Origin: DAOPXV01 sp035352535
GTDB taxonomy: Bacteria; Muiribacteriota; UBA9980
Assembly: GCA_964545075.1 (NCBI GenBank)
Contig: CAZJFS010000223.1
Coordinates: forward strand, 1-6,067
DNA length: 6,067 nucleotides
Direction: 5' to 3'
Part shown: positions 1 to 6,067 of the stretch, piece by piece
Layout of the letters: the number at the start of each line of letters is the position of its first letter
Position numbering within the stretch: position 1 is the stretch's first letter
Program-made: the position numbers and the translations under genes
The notes under the pieces: model-generated
Database searches by the model: none
What the model was told of the DNA's origin: nothing
What the model saw: only the letters and a program-made list of their open reading frames with translations

Positions 1-988
1 CGACCTTCGTCTCCGGCCATCCCGAAAGTTCGAAATGGTGGTGTATCGGGCTCATCTTGAACACGCGCCTGCCGAAAAGTTTAAAACTGAAAACCTGTAT
101 CATTACGGAAAGGGCTTCCACGACGAAAATGCCGCCGACGACGACCAGCAGAAGCTCGCATTTCGTAAATATAGCGACCATTCCTATAGCTCCGCCCAGA
201 GCGAGTGACCCGACGTCGCCCATAAATATTTCAGCCGGCGAGGCATTATACCAGAAAAAACCGAGTCCGGCGCCTACGACTGAAGCGCAATACACCGTGA
301 GTTCGCCCGCACCGCGAATAAATGGAAGCGCAGCGTGCTTTGAAAATATGACATTACCGCTGATATAAGCTATAGCGGCCAACGCTGCCGATACGAGTAT
401 AACGACGCCCGTGGCGAGGCCGTCAAGCCCATCGGTCAGATTTACCGCGTTCGAATAACCGCACACGATAAACGCCACGAAAAATATGTAAAGCCAGCCG
501 ATATCCAGTTCATAGTTTATTATCGGAACGAATATCGAAGGAGCTATTATCTTCTGCGAATAAAGAAGCCAGCCGATGGCAAGCCCCAGAGCCATCTGAA
601 GCCCCATTTTAGCCTTCGCGGAAAGTCCGTCGGAGCTATGCTTCGTGAACTTTAAAACGTCGTCTAAAAAACCTACCATCCCAAGCCACAAAGTGGTTAT
701 AAGCATAATCAGCACAAATTCGTTGAGCTGGCACCAGACGAAGGAAGTGACCATTATCGATATCACCATGGCTATGCCGCCCATCGTGGGCCTTCCCGCT
801 TTGACCTGATGGCTTTCCGGCCCGAGTTTTCTTATATTCTGCCCCGCGTGGCGGCTCTGGATATTTCTTATGACGATGGGAACCAGAAAAAGAGTTATGG
901 CGAAGGACGTTAAAACCGCGAAAAGCGTCCGAACCGTTATCATCGCGGTAAGCTGGGATATAGAGCCGCTTATAAGATAATAAAACAT
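1..988 (-). CDS. mraY: MraY, phospho-N-acetylmuramoyl-pentapeptide-transferase (3' end beyond window)
   Basis: This integral membrane enzyme transfers phospho-MurNAc-pentapeptide from the UDP precursor to undecaprenyl phosphate, making lipid I on the cytoplasmic face. I translated it by hand from the ATG at 988; it stays open to the left edge, giving 329 complete codons. Visible family motifs are AGRPTMGG (64-71), the aspartate pair in GFLDD (Asp109-Asp110), NLTDGLDGLA (183-192), FMGDVGS (255-261) and the histidine cluster in MSPIHHHFE (HHH 316-318). These cover the catalytic and Mg/uridine-binding residues known for MraY. Hydrophobic segments lie near 20-40, 71-108, 127-143, 164-178, 193-210, 231-248, 262-275 and 279-300. 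The family is usually about 320-370 residues, so about 30 residues including the last membrane helix should lie past the edge. The start codon shares its A with the murF stop (TAATG) and has AGGGAG ten bases upstream, which suggests translational coupling. No motif residue is missing. Confidence 0.97.
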   Translation of the reverse strand, partial: MFYYLISGSISQLTAMITVRTLFAVLTSFAITLFLVPIVIRNIQSRHAGQNIRKLGPESHQVKAGRPTMGGIAMVISIMVTSFVWCQLNEFVLIMLITTLWLGMVGFLDDVLKFTKHSSDGLSAKAKMGLQMALGLAIGWLLYSQKIIAPSIFVPIINYELDIGWLYIFFVAFIVCGYSNAVNLTDGLDGLATGVVILVSAALAAIAYISGNVIFSKHAALPFIRGAGELTVYCASVVGAGLGFFWYNASPAEIFMGDVGSLALGGAIGMVAIFTKCELLLVVVGGIFVVEALSVMIQVFSFKLFGRRVFKMSPIHHHFELSGWPETKV

Positions 989-2427
989 TACTCGCGTTCT
1001 CCCTGTATTGCGTTCAATACGTTCTCAAGTTTCATGCGGCGCGACCCTTTTATCAGTATAAGGTCGCCGTTTTTAATGAGCCCATTTATCCTGCCGGCGG
1101 TCTCGTCGGAATCTTTAAAATGAATCGCGTTTTTTTCATCCATTCCGGCCTCGATCGCGGCTTCCCTTATGTGCTCGGCCCGCTCGCCGACGGTCACCAG
1201 AAGATCGATGCCGCTTTTTTTCGCGAGCCTTCCGATCTCCATATGCGAACGCACGCTCCATGCGCCAAGTTCAAGCATATCTCCAATTATGGCGATCCGG
1301 CGGCTCGCTCCAGGTATTTCGGATATCGTTTCAATCGCCGATTTCATAGAGAGCGGGTTGGCGTTATAACAGTCGTTTAAAACTCTTATACCGCCCGCAA
1401 TTTCAATGAGTTCCATTCTTTTTTTAACGCCGTCGAAATTGTTAATCGCGGAGCATAGTTTCTTGATGTTAACGTCGAACTCGAGCCCGACCGCTATGGC
1501 CGCGAGACAGTTCAGGACGTTATGTTTTCCGGCCAGCGGCAAATAGACGCTGAACGGCTCGTATTTTTTACCGTTAGCCGCTATTGAGCAGCTGAAATTA
1601 TAAAAGCCGCGTTCGTTCAATTCAACGCGTTCGGCGCGTATCCTGGCGGACTTATTATCGATTGCGTAACCGGTGACCTTTCCTGAGTAAAGCGAAGCCA
1701 TCTTTCTGGTATACGTGTTGTCGTAATTTAAAATTACAGTCCCCTGCGTATCCACTTTCGATATAAGCTCAGCCTTGGCTTTAGCTATGTTTTTAAGAGT
1801 TTTCAGAAATTCTATATGCGAGGGGCCTACGCAGGTTATAACTCCTACGCGCGGAAGAACCAGCGACGCGAGGTTTTCGATCTCATGCAAAGCGCTCATG
1901 CCCAGTTCCACCACGCCAATCTCATGAGTATCATCAAGTTTCATCAATTCCATGGGCAAACCAAGGTCGTTGTTGAAATTCCCGTCCGTTTTAAAAACCT
2001 TGTATTTAGTGGCGAGAATCGCGGCTATAAGCTCCTTCGTGGTGGTCTTGCCGTTAGAACCGGTGACCGCTACGAAAGGTATCGAATGGGCGAGACGATT
2101 AAAAAAGCCTATCTGCTTGAGGGCCGTTTTCGTATTATTTACGAAAACGGCTATGGCTCCGGTTTTAGCGGCAACATCGGATTTTTCGAAACTCTCGCGG
2201 TGAGAGTTATTTAAAATTACGACTTTCGCGCCTTTCACCACGGCATCTTCGAAGTAATCGCATCCGTCGCGGCCTTCACCCGAGATTCCGAAAAACGTAT
2301 CTCCCGCGCGGACCTTTCTCGAATCTATGCAGGGCGCGCCCAGAGATATCTTAAAAGCTCCGTCCGTCGGGGCATTTAATGATAGAATACCGTTGATCTC
2401 TTTCAAAAGTTTTTTAGTCAGTTCCAT
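988..2427 (-). CDS. murF: MurF, UDP-N-acetylmuramoyl-tripeptide--D-alanyl-D-alanine ligase
   Basis: This cytoplasmic ATP-dependent Mur ligase adds D-Ala-D-Ala to UDP-MurNAc-tripeptide, completing the pentapeptide that MraY uses. The 479 residues match the usual family length (about 450-480). The N-terminal substrate-binding domain carries the IDSRKV motif (Asp35-Ser36-Arg37). The central ATPase domain has the P-loop VTGSNGKTTTKE (121-132, Lys127), NFNNDLGLP (150-158), VELGMS (173-178), VGPSHIEFL (200-208) and the conserved lysine in AKAKAEL (about 218). GKHNVLNCLAA (300-310) leads to the C-terminal domain, with LNDCYNANPLSM (350-361), IGDMLELG (381-388) and ILIKGSRRMKLE (457-468). GSNGKTTTKE and DCYNANP separate it from MurC, MurD and MurE. 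An in-frame TAA two codons before the ATG (2433-2431) rules out a longer form. The nearest purine-rich site is 15 nt upstream, so initiation looks weak. It follows murE by 49 nt and overlaps mraY by one base. Confidence 0.97.
   Translation of the reverse strand: MELTKKLLKEINGILSLNAPTDGAFKISLGAPCIDSRKVRAGDTFFGISGEGRDGCDYFEDAVVKGAKVVILNNSHRESFEKSDVAAKTGAIAVFVNNTKTALKQIGFFNRLAHSIPFVAVTGSNGKTTTKELIAAILATKYKVFKTDGNFNNDLGLPMELMKLDDTHEIGVVELGMSALHEIENLASLVLPRVGVITCVGPSHIEFLKTLKNIAKAKAELISKVDTQGTVILNYDNTYTRKMASLYSGKVTGYAIDNKSARIRAERVELNERGFYNFSCSIAANGKKYEPFSVYLPLAGKHNVLNCLAAIAVGLEFDVNIKKLCSAINNFDGVKKRMELIEIAGGIRVLNDCYNANPLSMKSAIETISEIPGASRRIAIIGDMLELGAWSVRSHMEIGRLAKKSGIDLLVTVGERAEHIREAAIEAGMDEKNAIHFKDSDETAGRINGLIKNGDLILIKGSRRMKLENVLNAIQGERE
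999..1004 (-). promoter_or_regulatory. Ribosome binding site of mraY
   Basis: AGGGAG lies ten bases upstream of the mraY ATG, inside the last codons of murF. It supports the start at 988 and re-initiation at the overlapping TAATG. Confidence 0.7.
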
Positions 2428-2476
2428 AAGTTAAAAAATCAGCCTTCTTTCTATGCTATTTGATAAATTATCCGGA
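2428..2476 (-). other. murE-murF intergenic gap (49 nt)
   Basis: This is the longest non-coding stretch in the window. It holds a short palindrome ATCCGGAT (2470-2477, overlapping the last base of the murE stop) and a small GATAA/TTATC inverted repeat. Neither is large enough to be a terminator. The AGAAGG described above is also here. I see no good -35/-10 pair. In the frame one base ahead of murE (+1 shift) the whole gap is open and ends at a TAA three bases before the murF ATG. Confidence 0.6.
2443..2448 (-). promoter_or_regulatory. Possible weak ribosome binding site of murF
   Basis: AGAAGG is the only Shine-Dalgarno-like sequence before murF, but 15 bases separate it from the ATG at 2427, longer than the usual 5-10. 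A T-rich stretch and an in-frame TAA lie between. It may work poorly, or murF may rely on ribosomes arriving from murE. Confidence 0.35.
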
Positions 2477-4015
2477 TCATTTAGAGCTAACGCATCTTTT
2501 TTTTATGGCGGCAAGAGCGACGGCATAATCGTCAAAGTCTATCTTTTTATTTCCGATTATCTGATAGTTTTCATGTCCCTTGCCCGCTATTATTATTATA
2601 TCGTTCTCGGCGCCCTCGTCTATTGCGCGGCCTATGGCTTTCGCCCTGTCGGGCTCGACCAGATATCTGCGCTCCGATTTCAGCACTCCGGTCATGACCT
2701 CTTTTATAATCTGATCCGGGTCCTCCGTGCGGGGATTATCGGATGTTATAATTGTGAGCTCGCTGTTTATGGCGGCGTTATACCCCATCATAGGGCGCTT
2801 TTCGTGAGAACGGTCGCCTCCGCAACCCATGACGGTTATCACGCGGGCCGGATTCAGCGAGCGGGCCAGCCCCAATACGTTCGTTATGCCTTCCGGCGTA
2901 TGGGCGTAATCTACGAATACCGAAAAACCCGGAGCGCGCAGACCCGCTTCCAGGCAATCAACGAGCTGAAAACGGCCCGGCACCGAGGACATGTATTCAA
3001 GTCCTGACTTTATTTCGTTAAGCGACATACCATCGCATATACCGCAAGCCGCCGCCGCGAGTGCGTTATAAACATTAAAAAGGCCGGTCATCTTAAGCTC
3101 GATCGGAACGCCGAAACGCTTATATCTGAGATCGAACGAAGCCCCAAAAGCTTTTATCCTTATGTTATCCGCGAAAAGATCGGCCTTGTGCGTTGCATCT
3201 AAAGCGTATTTGAATACATTAGCTCCCGAAATTTCAGCCAGCTCGGATATCAGGCGCATACCGTAAGGGTCGTCGGCGTTGATTATAGCAGTCTTCTTTC
3301 TGGTCTTAGTGTTCTTCTGCACGAACATTTTCTTGAAAATGGCCGCCTTGGTTTCATAGTAATCGTCCATCGTAGGATGGAACTCGGTATGCTCCTTAGA
3401 AAGGTTCGTAAATATCAGATAGTCGTATTCGGTATTTTCAACGCGCCCGAGCTTTATCGCGTGGGACGAAATTTCCATAACGCAGGACTTGAGGCCGTTG
3501 GAAACCATTTTACTGAGAAGTTCCTGAAAAAAAAGAGGTTCGGGAGAGGTATTCGGAGCTTCCATGGCCTGATTTCCGGCAATATATTTTATGGTTCCTA
3601 TAAGCCCGCAATCCATATATTTCTGCGAAAGGACCGACCTTAAAAAATAAGACGTCGTGGTTTTCCCGTTTGTACCGGTTATGCCGGCAAGAGTAAGCCT
3701 GGAAGACGGAAATCCGTAAAACGCAGCCGCGACCTTCTTCGTAAATTCGAAGGAAGAATGGACCCGGATCACCGGTACCTTAAGCCGGTCATAATCGACG
3801 GGCTTTTCAACGATCAGCGCAAGCGCGCCTTTTTTTACGATATCCGGCAGGCTCCTGTGACTGTCGTAATTATTTCCGCTCATAGCGATAAAAAGTTTCC
3901 CATCCATCGGCTTGCGGTTATCGTTTTCGATCGCCTCTATGGCAAAGTCCTCAGCAAAATTTTTAACTTCGCACTCGCCGCTTAATTTAATTATTTCGCT
4001 CATCAGCATTGGCAT
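2477..4015 (-). CDS. murE: MurE, UDP-N-acetylmuramoyl-dipeptide--(probable) meso-2,6-diaminopimelate ligase
   Basis: This cytoplasmic Mur ligase adds the third stem-peptide residue to UDP-MurNAc-L-Ala-D-Glu using ATP. The 512 residues are typical or slightly long. Motifs in order: NDNRK (31-35, where DSR is common), DSH (51-53), P-loop GITGTNGKTTTSYF (111-124, Lys118), NTSPEP (155-160), EISSHA (181-186), FTNLSKEHTEFH (202-213), Lys223 in ETKAAIF (the position of the carbamylated lysine of E. coli MurE), GLFNVYNALAA (311-321), VPGRFQ (345-350), VDYAHTPEG (368-376), GCGGDRSHEKRPMMG (397-411), SDNPRTEDP (425-433) and GKGHENYQ (478-485). DNPR is the known marker for meso-DAP rather than L-lysine. 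AGGCGG nine bases upstream favours the ATG at 4015 over in-frame ATGs at 4009 and 4003. The gap from the ftsI-type stop is 13 nt. Two oddities are Glu208 where the family usually has Asp, and an A8 tract near the 3' end that could mark a frameshift. Confidence 0.96.
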   Translation of the reverse strand: MPMLMSEIIKLSGECEVKNFAEDFAIEAIENDNRKPMDGKLFIAMSGNNYDSHRSLPDIVKKGALALIVEKPVDYDRLKVPVIRVHSSFEFTKKVAAAFYGFPSSRLTLAGITGTNGKTTTSYFLRSVLSQKYMDCGLIGTIKYIAGNQAMEAPNTSPEPLFFQELLSKMVSNGLKSCVMEISSHAIKLGRVENTEYDYLIFTNLSKEHTEFHPTMDDYYETKAAIFKKMFVQKNTKTRKKTAIINADDPYGMRLISELAEISGANVFKYALDATHKADLFADNIRIKAFGASFDLRYKRFGVPIELKMTGLFNVYNALAAAACGICDGMSLNEIKSGLEYMSSVPGRFQLVDCLEAGLRAPGFSVFVDYAHTPEGITNVLGLARSLNPARVITVMGCGGDRSHEKRPMMGYNAAINSELTIITSDNPRTEDPDQIIKEVMTGVLKSERRYLVEPDRAKAIGRAIDEGAENDIIIIAGKGHENYQIIGNKKIDFDDYAVALAAIKKRCVSSK

Positions 4016-4018
4016 AAA
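4002..4018 (-). repeat. 17-nt near-identical direct repeat, copy at murE start
   Basis: TTTATGCCAATGCTGAT covers the murE start and encodes MPML. It differs by one base from the copy at 4189-4205 in the upstream gene, read in that gene's own frame. It may be coincidence. Confidence 0.5.
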
Positions 4019-4024
4019 TTCATA

Positions 4025-4030
4025 CCGCCT
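4025..4030 (-). promoter_or_regulatory. Ribosome binding site of murE
   Basis: AGGCGG overlaps the TAG stop of the upstream penicillin-binding protein gene and sits nine bases before the ATG at 4015. From the two later in-frame ATGs it would be 15 and 21 bases away, so it decides the start in favour of 4015. Confidence 0.65.
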
Positions 4031-6067
4031 AATTCTTATTCATTGAAAAATTCAGTTTTATAACGCTCGCATCCGACAATAGCTCTCCAGGCAAAGGCTT
4101 TTGTTCGGCGACAAATCCGGAACCTGAAAATTCAGACGAAAGATTATAATTTTTAAGTATCTCCAGCGATTCTTTAATTGATTTTCCTATCAGCATCGGC
4201 ATAAAAAACTTTTTTTCGCTTTTTTTATTCAGGTTAATATCGTCGGATGTGCCAAGGTAAGCTATTATGCTTTCCTCGTGCTGAAGAAACTTGAACGGTT
4301 TCGGAAATTGCTTGACTACTATCGGGCCATTGCCTAAAAATTGCACCTTTAAATTGCCTTCATGCTTCCCCTTTATTTCGGAAGGCGACTGCCCGACGAT
4401 ATCCGGAACCTTTATAAGCCTCTGCGCATCCATATTTGAAATAAAAGTCTCTATCTTTTTTTCCTCCGGAAGTATGTTATAATACATCAGCATCTTTTCA
4501 GCCACGTTTTTAAAAGCGGGAGCGGCGATCCTGCCGCCGTGAACGTCCTTTTCTCCGGGCGGAAGCTGCGGTTCGTTCACAAAAACCAGCACAGAAAGCT
4601 TAAAATGAGGCTCGTTTATAAACCCGATGAACGACGAAAAATACCTTCCCGCTTCGTATGCACGTCCGTGTACCGATTTCTGCGCGGTTCCGGTTTTACC
4701 AAGAATGTCGTAACCTTCAAGTTCCGCTTTTTTACCGGTGCCTGAAAGGACGACTTTTCGCAGGGCCTGTTTCATTTTTTCGGCCGTTTCAGGCTTAATT
4801 ATTCTCACTCCGGGTTCTATTTCAAATTTTTTTAACGCTTTATTGCCAGTATCCTCAAACGCCGATACCAGAATAGGCTTCATCATGACGCCGCCATTGA
4901 TTATCGCGGAATAAGCGGCTATCGCCTGAATGCCGTTCACGCCTATTTCCTGACCCATGGACATCGACGCAAGAGACAGGGCCGACCACTGTTTAGGGTT
5001 TCTCAGAATACCGGGCGACTCTCCCGCGTGAGGCAATATATTCGTCGGTTTCCCGAAGCCAAATTTTCTGGCGTAATTGTAAAATTTTTCCTTTCCAAGC
5101 TTATTGGCTATCATTATAGTCGCCGGATTGCAGGAATTGGCGAAAGCCTCCATGTACGTCTGTTTCCCATGGACCGAGTCGCATTTTATAACGTATTGGT
5201 CGCCAAAAACGTTTATAGCTCCCTGGCAATTGAATATTTCCTTCGGCGATATAACGCCTTCTTCAAGCGCCGCGGAGTATGTTACAATTTTAAAGGTCGA
5301 TCCTGGCTCATATATATCGACAAGCGCCCTGTTTCTACGGTTCTCGGCGTGCGAACCCGAAAGATCGTTGTTGTCGTAACTTGGCCTGTTGGCTATGGCC
5401 AGAATTTCTCCGGTCAACGGGTTCATCACTATTATAAACGTGGATTTCGGTTTATAGACCTTGGCAATATCGTCAACTTCTTTCTCGGCGATGCTCTGGA
5501 TAATGTCATCTATGGTCAGATGTATCGATATTCCGCCGAAATAGCGCGAATCTATATCCCATGACTTGACGTTGGTCATTGATTTCGATTCGAACTGCTT
5601 TTTAATGACGCCGCTCACGCCGCGCATGTATGTGTCAAATATTAATTCCGTACCTTCAAGACCTTTGTTATCGAGGCTTCCGCTCTTGTCCTGACCGACG
5701 CATCCGAGAAGATTCGACGCCATGCTTCCATACGGATAAACTCTTTTAAATTCGTTTTTAAAGTAAACGCCCGGCAGTCCCAATTTCTGTATTTCATTGG
5801 CCGTTTCGGTCGGAATCGCCCTTTTTATCCAGACGAATTTCGATTTTTTAAGAGCCGCCTGAAGTATTTTTTCCTTGCTGACGCCAAGATATTTCGAAAG
5901 CACCATCGCGACGCCCTCGGAATTGGAAATAAGCTCCACCGGACATATATAGCAGGATTTAACCGGCGACGAGATTGCGAGTTTACTGCCGTTTCTGTCA
6001 AATATCGTTCCGCGTTTTTTAGCGACCACAACTTTTACGGTCCGCTTGCCCGCATCGTCCCACTTGT
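4029..6067 (-). CDS. ftsI: FtsI/SpoVD/PBP2x-type class B penicillin-binding protein with two PASTA domains (5' end beyond window)
   Basis: This is a peptidoglycan D,D-transpeptidase, expected to be anchored by one N-terminal membrane helix and to cross-link septal wall with FtsW. The frame is open to the right edge; 678 residues are visible, numbered here from the first full codon (6065-6063). A GTG at 6029 is internal, because the frame continues upstream with plausible family sequence before KKRGTIFDRNG. The cytoplasmic tail, membrane helix and roughly 40-60 residues are therefore missing. In order: DRNG (23-26), the pedestal/dimer domain (YPYGSMASNLLG 110-121, GLEGTELIFD 135-144), then the transpeptidase domain with SxxK in EPGSTFK (Ser256 nucleophile, Lys259), SxN as SCN (311-313) and KTGTAQ (457-462). 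The C-terminus has PASTA 1 (about 552-605, divergent) and PASTA 2 (about 622-673, canonical), joined by a Lys-rich linker. Position before murE fits the dcw division protein. Two PASTA domains recall PBP2x and SpoVD, so pbpB or spoVD could also be used as names. Confidence 0.95.
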   Translation of the reverse strand, partial: KWDDAGKRTVKVVVAKKRGTIFDRNGSKLAISSPVKSCYICPVELISNSEGVAMVLSKYLGVSKEKILQAALKKSKFVWIKRAIPTETANEIQKLGLPGVYFKNEFKRVYPYGSMASNLLGCVGQDKSGSLDNKGLEGTELIFDTYMRGVSGVIKKQFESKSMTNVKSWDIDSRYFGGISIHLTIDDIIQSIAEKEVDDIAKVYKPKSTFIIVMNPLTGEILAIANRPSYDNNDLSGSHAENRRNRALVDIYEPGSTFKIVTYSAALEEGVISPKEIFNCQGAINVFGDQYVIKCDSVHGKQTYMEAFANSCNPATIMIANKLGKEKFYNYARKFGFGKPTNILPHAGESPGILRNPKQWSALSLASMSMGQEIGVNGIQAIAAYSAIINGGVMMKPILVSAFEDTGNKALKKFEIEPGVRIIKPETAEKMKQALRKVVLSGTGKKAELEGYDILGKTGTAQKSVHGRAYEAGRYFSSFIGFINEPHFKLSVLVFVNEPQLPPGEKDVHGGRIAAPAFKNVAEKMLMYYNILPEEKKIETFISNMDAQRLIKVPDIVGQSPSEIKGKHEGNLKVQFLGNGPIVVKQFPKPFKFLQHEESIIAYLGTSDDINLNKKSEKKFFMPMLIGKSIKESLEILKNYNLSSEFSGSGFVAEQKPLPGELLSDASVIKLNFSMNKN
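4189..4205 (-). repeat. 17-nt near-identical direct repeat, copy in PASTA 2
   Basis: TTTATGCCGATGCTGAT begins the second PASTA domain (FMPMLIG) of the penicillin-binding protein. It matches the murE start region at 16 of 17 bases, 187 nt away. Confidence 0.5.
4209..4215 (-). other. Candidate slippery heptamer A_AAA_AAG in the PASTA linker
   Basis: The codons GAA AAA AAG (4217-4209) form A_AAA_AAG in the zero frame, the heptamer known from E. coli dnaX -1 frameshifting. A second A7 run lies just upstream (4226-4220). A -1 shift would add 11 residues and stop at TAA 4176-4174, removing PASTA 2. I see no clear upstream Shine-Dalgarno stimulator or strong downstream hairpin, so function is unproven. 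Confidence 0.2.

Noticed and set aside
57..368. Plus-strand open frame of 103 codons at the left end
   Set aside because: It is antisense to the conserved mraY motifs GDVGS and NLTDGLDG. The Ser/Thr/Pro-rich translation resembles no family.
1816..2214. Plus-strand open frames opposite murF
   Set aside because: They overlap the murF P-loop region on the opposite strand and show no recognisable domain.
2470..2477. Palindrome ATCCGGAT after murE as a possible terminator
   Set aside because: Four base pairs without a loop and without an adjacent U tract cannot form an intrinsic terminator.
2428..2510. Internal promoter before murF
   Set aside because: A GATAAT resembles a -10 box, but there is no acceptable -35 at normal spacing.
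2453..3007. Plus-strand open frame of 184 codons opposite murE
   Set aside because: It is fully antisense to a motif-complete murE, has no family motif I recognise, and looks like a by-product of codon use on the other strand.
3919..3927. MurE NDNRK in place of the usual DSR motif as an anomaly
   Set aside because: I recall DNR variants in MurE from other lineages, so this alone does not seem unusual.
5028..5564. Plus-strand open frame of 178 codons opposite the transpeptidase domain
   Set aside because: It lies across the SxxK/SxN coding region on the other strand. The minus-strand frame carries all catalytic motifs, so this is a shadow.
6027..6029. GTG as the start of the penicillin-binding protein
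   Set aside because: The frame stays open upstream with family-like residues, and a start here would drop the required membrane anchor. The true start is outside the window.
5825..6031. Minus-strand 68-codon frame shifted relative to the penicillin-binding protein
   Set aside because: The in-frame reading gives DRNG and continuous family sequence to the window edge, so there is no sign of a frameshift here.

Overview
The window is a right-to-left (minus-strand) stretch of a bacterial division and cell wall (dcw) cluster. In transcription order it holds a PASTA-containing class B penicillin-binding protein of the FtsI/SpoVD/PBP2x type (5' end outside the window), murE, murF and mraY (3' end outside the window). 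All four were identified by reading family motifs in the translations. Together they make and use the cell-wall precursor. MurE adds the third amino acid, probably meso-diaminopimelate, to the UDP-MurNAc-dipeptide. MurF adds D-Ala-D-Ala. MraY moves the phospho-MurNAc-pentapeptide onto undecaprenyl phosphate at the membrane. The FtsI-type transpeptidase cross-links the finished strands at the septum.

Layout: ftsI-type gene from 6067 (edge) to 4029; 13-nt gap; murE 4015-2477; 49-nt gap; murF 2427-988; mraY from 988 to the edge at 1, overlapping murF by one base (TAATG). The spacing fits one co-transcribed operon. I see no convincing promoter or terminator inside it. No gap exceeds 49 nt. I see no RNA gene, mobile element or CRISPR array. 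The order ftsI-murE-murF-mraY is the classical dcw order, so ftsL/rsmH-like genes would be expected beyond the right edge and murD/ftsW beyond the left edge (inference).

Organism: a bacterium with a probable meso-DAP peptidoglycan and moderate base composition. Ile is often encoded by ATA, and several long A tracts occur. Two C-terminal PASTA domains on the FtsI-type protein argue against a typical gammaproteobacterium. The lineage cannot be fixed from the sequence alone; an uncultured Gram-negative-type or deep-branching phylum is a guess.

This is mainly a core housekeeping region and I find no new system. The points worth a second look are local: an A8 tract at the end of murE where a one-base shift would extend the protein almost to the murF start; a dnaX-like A_AAA_AAG heptamer in frame between the two PASTA domains; an unusually divergent first PASTA domain; a 17-nt near-repeat encoding MPML in two genes; and an Asp-to-Glu change in a conserved MurE motif.
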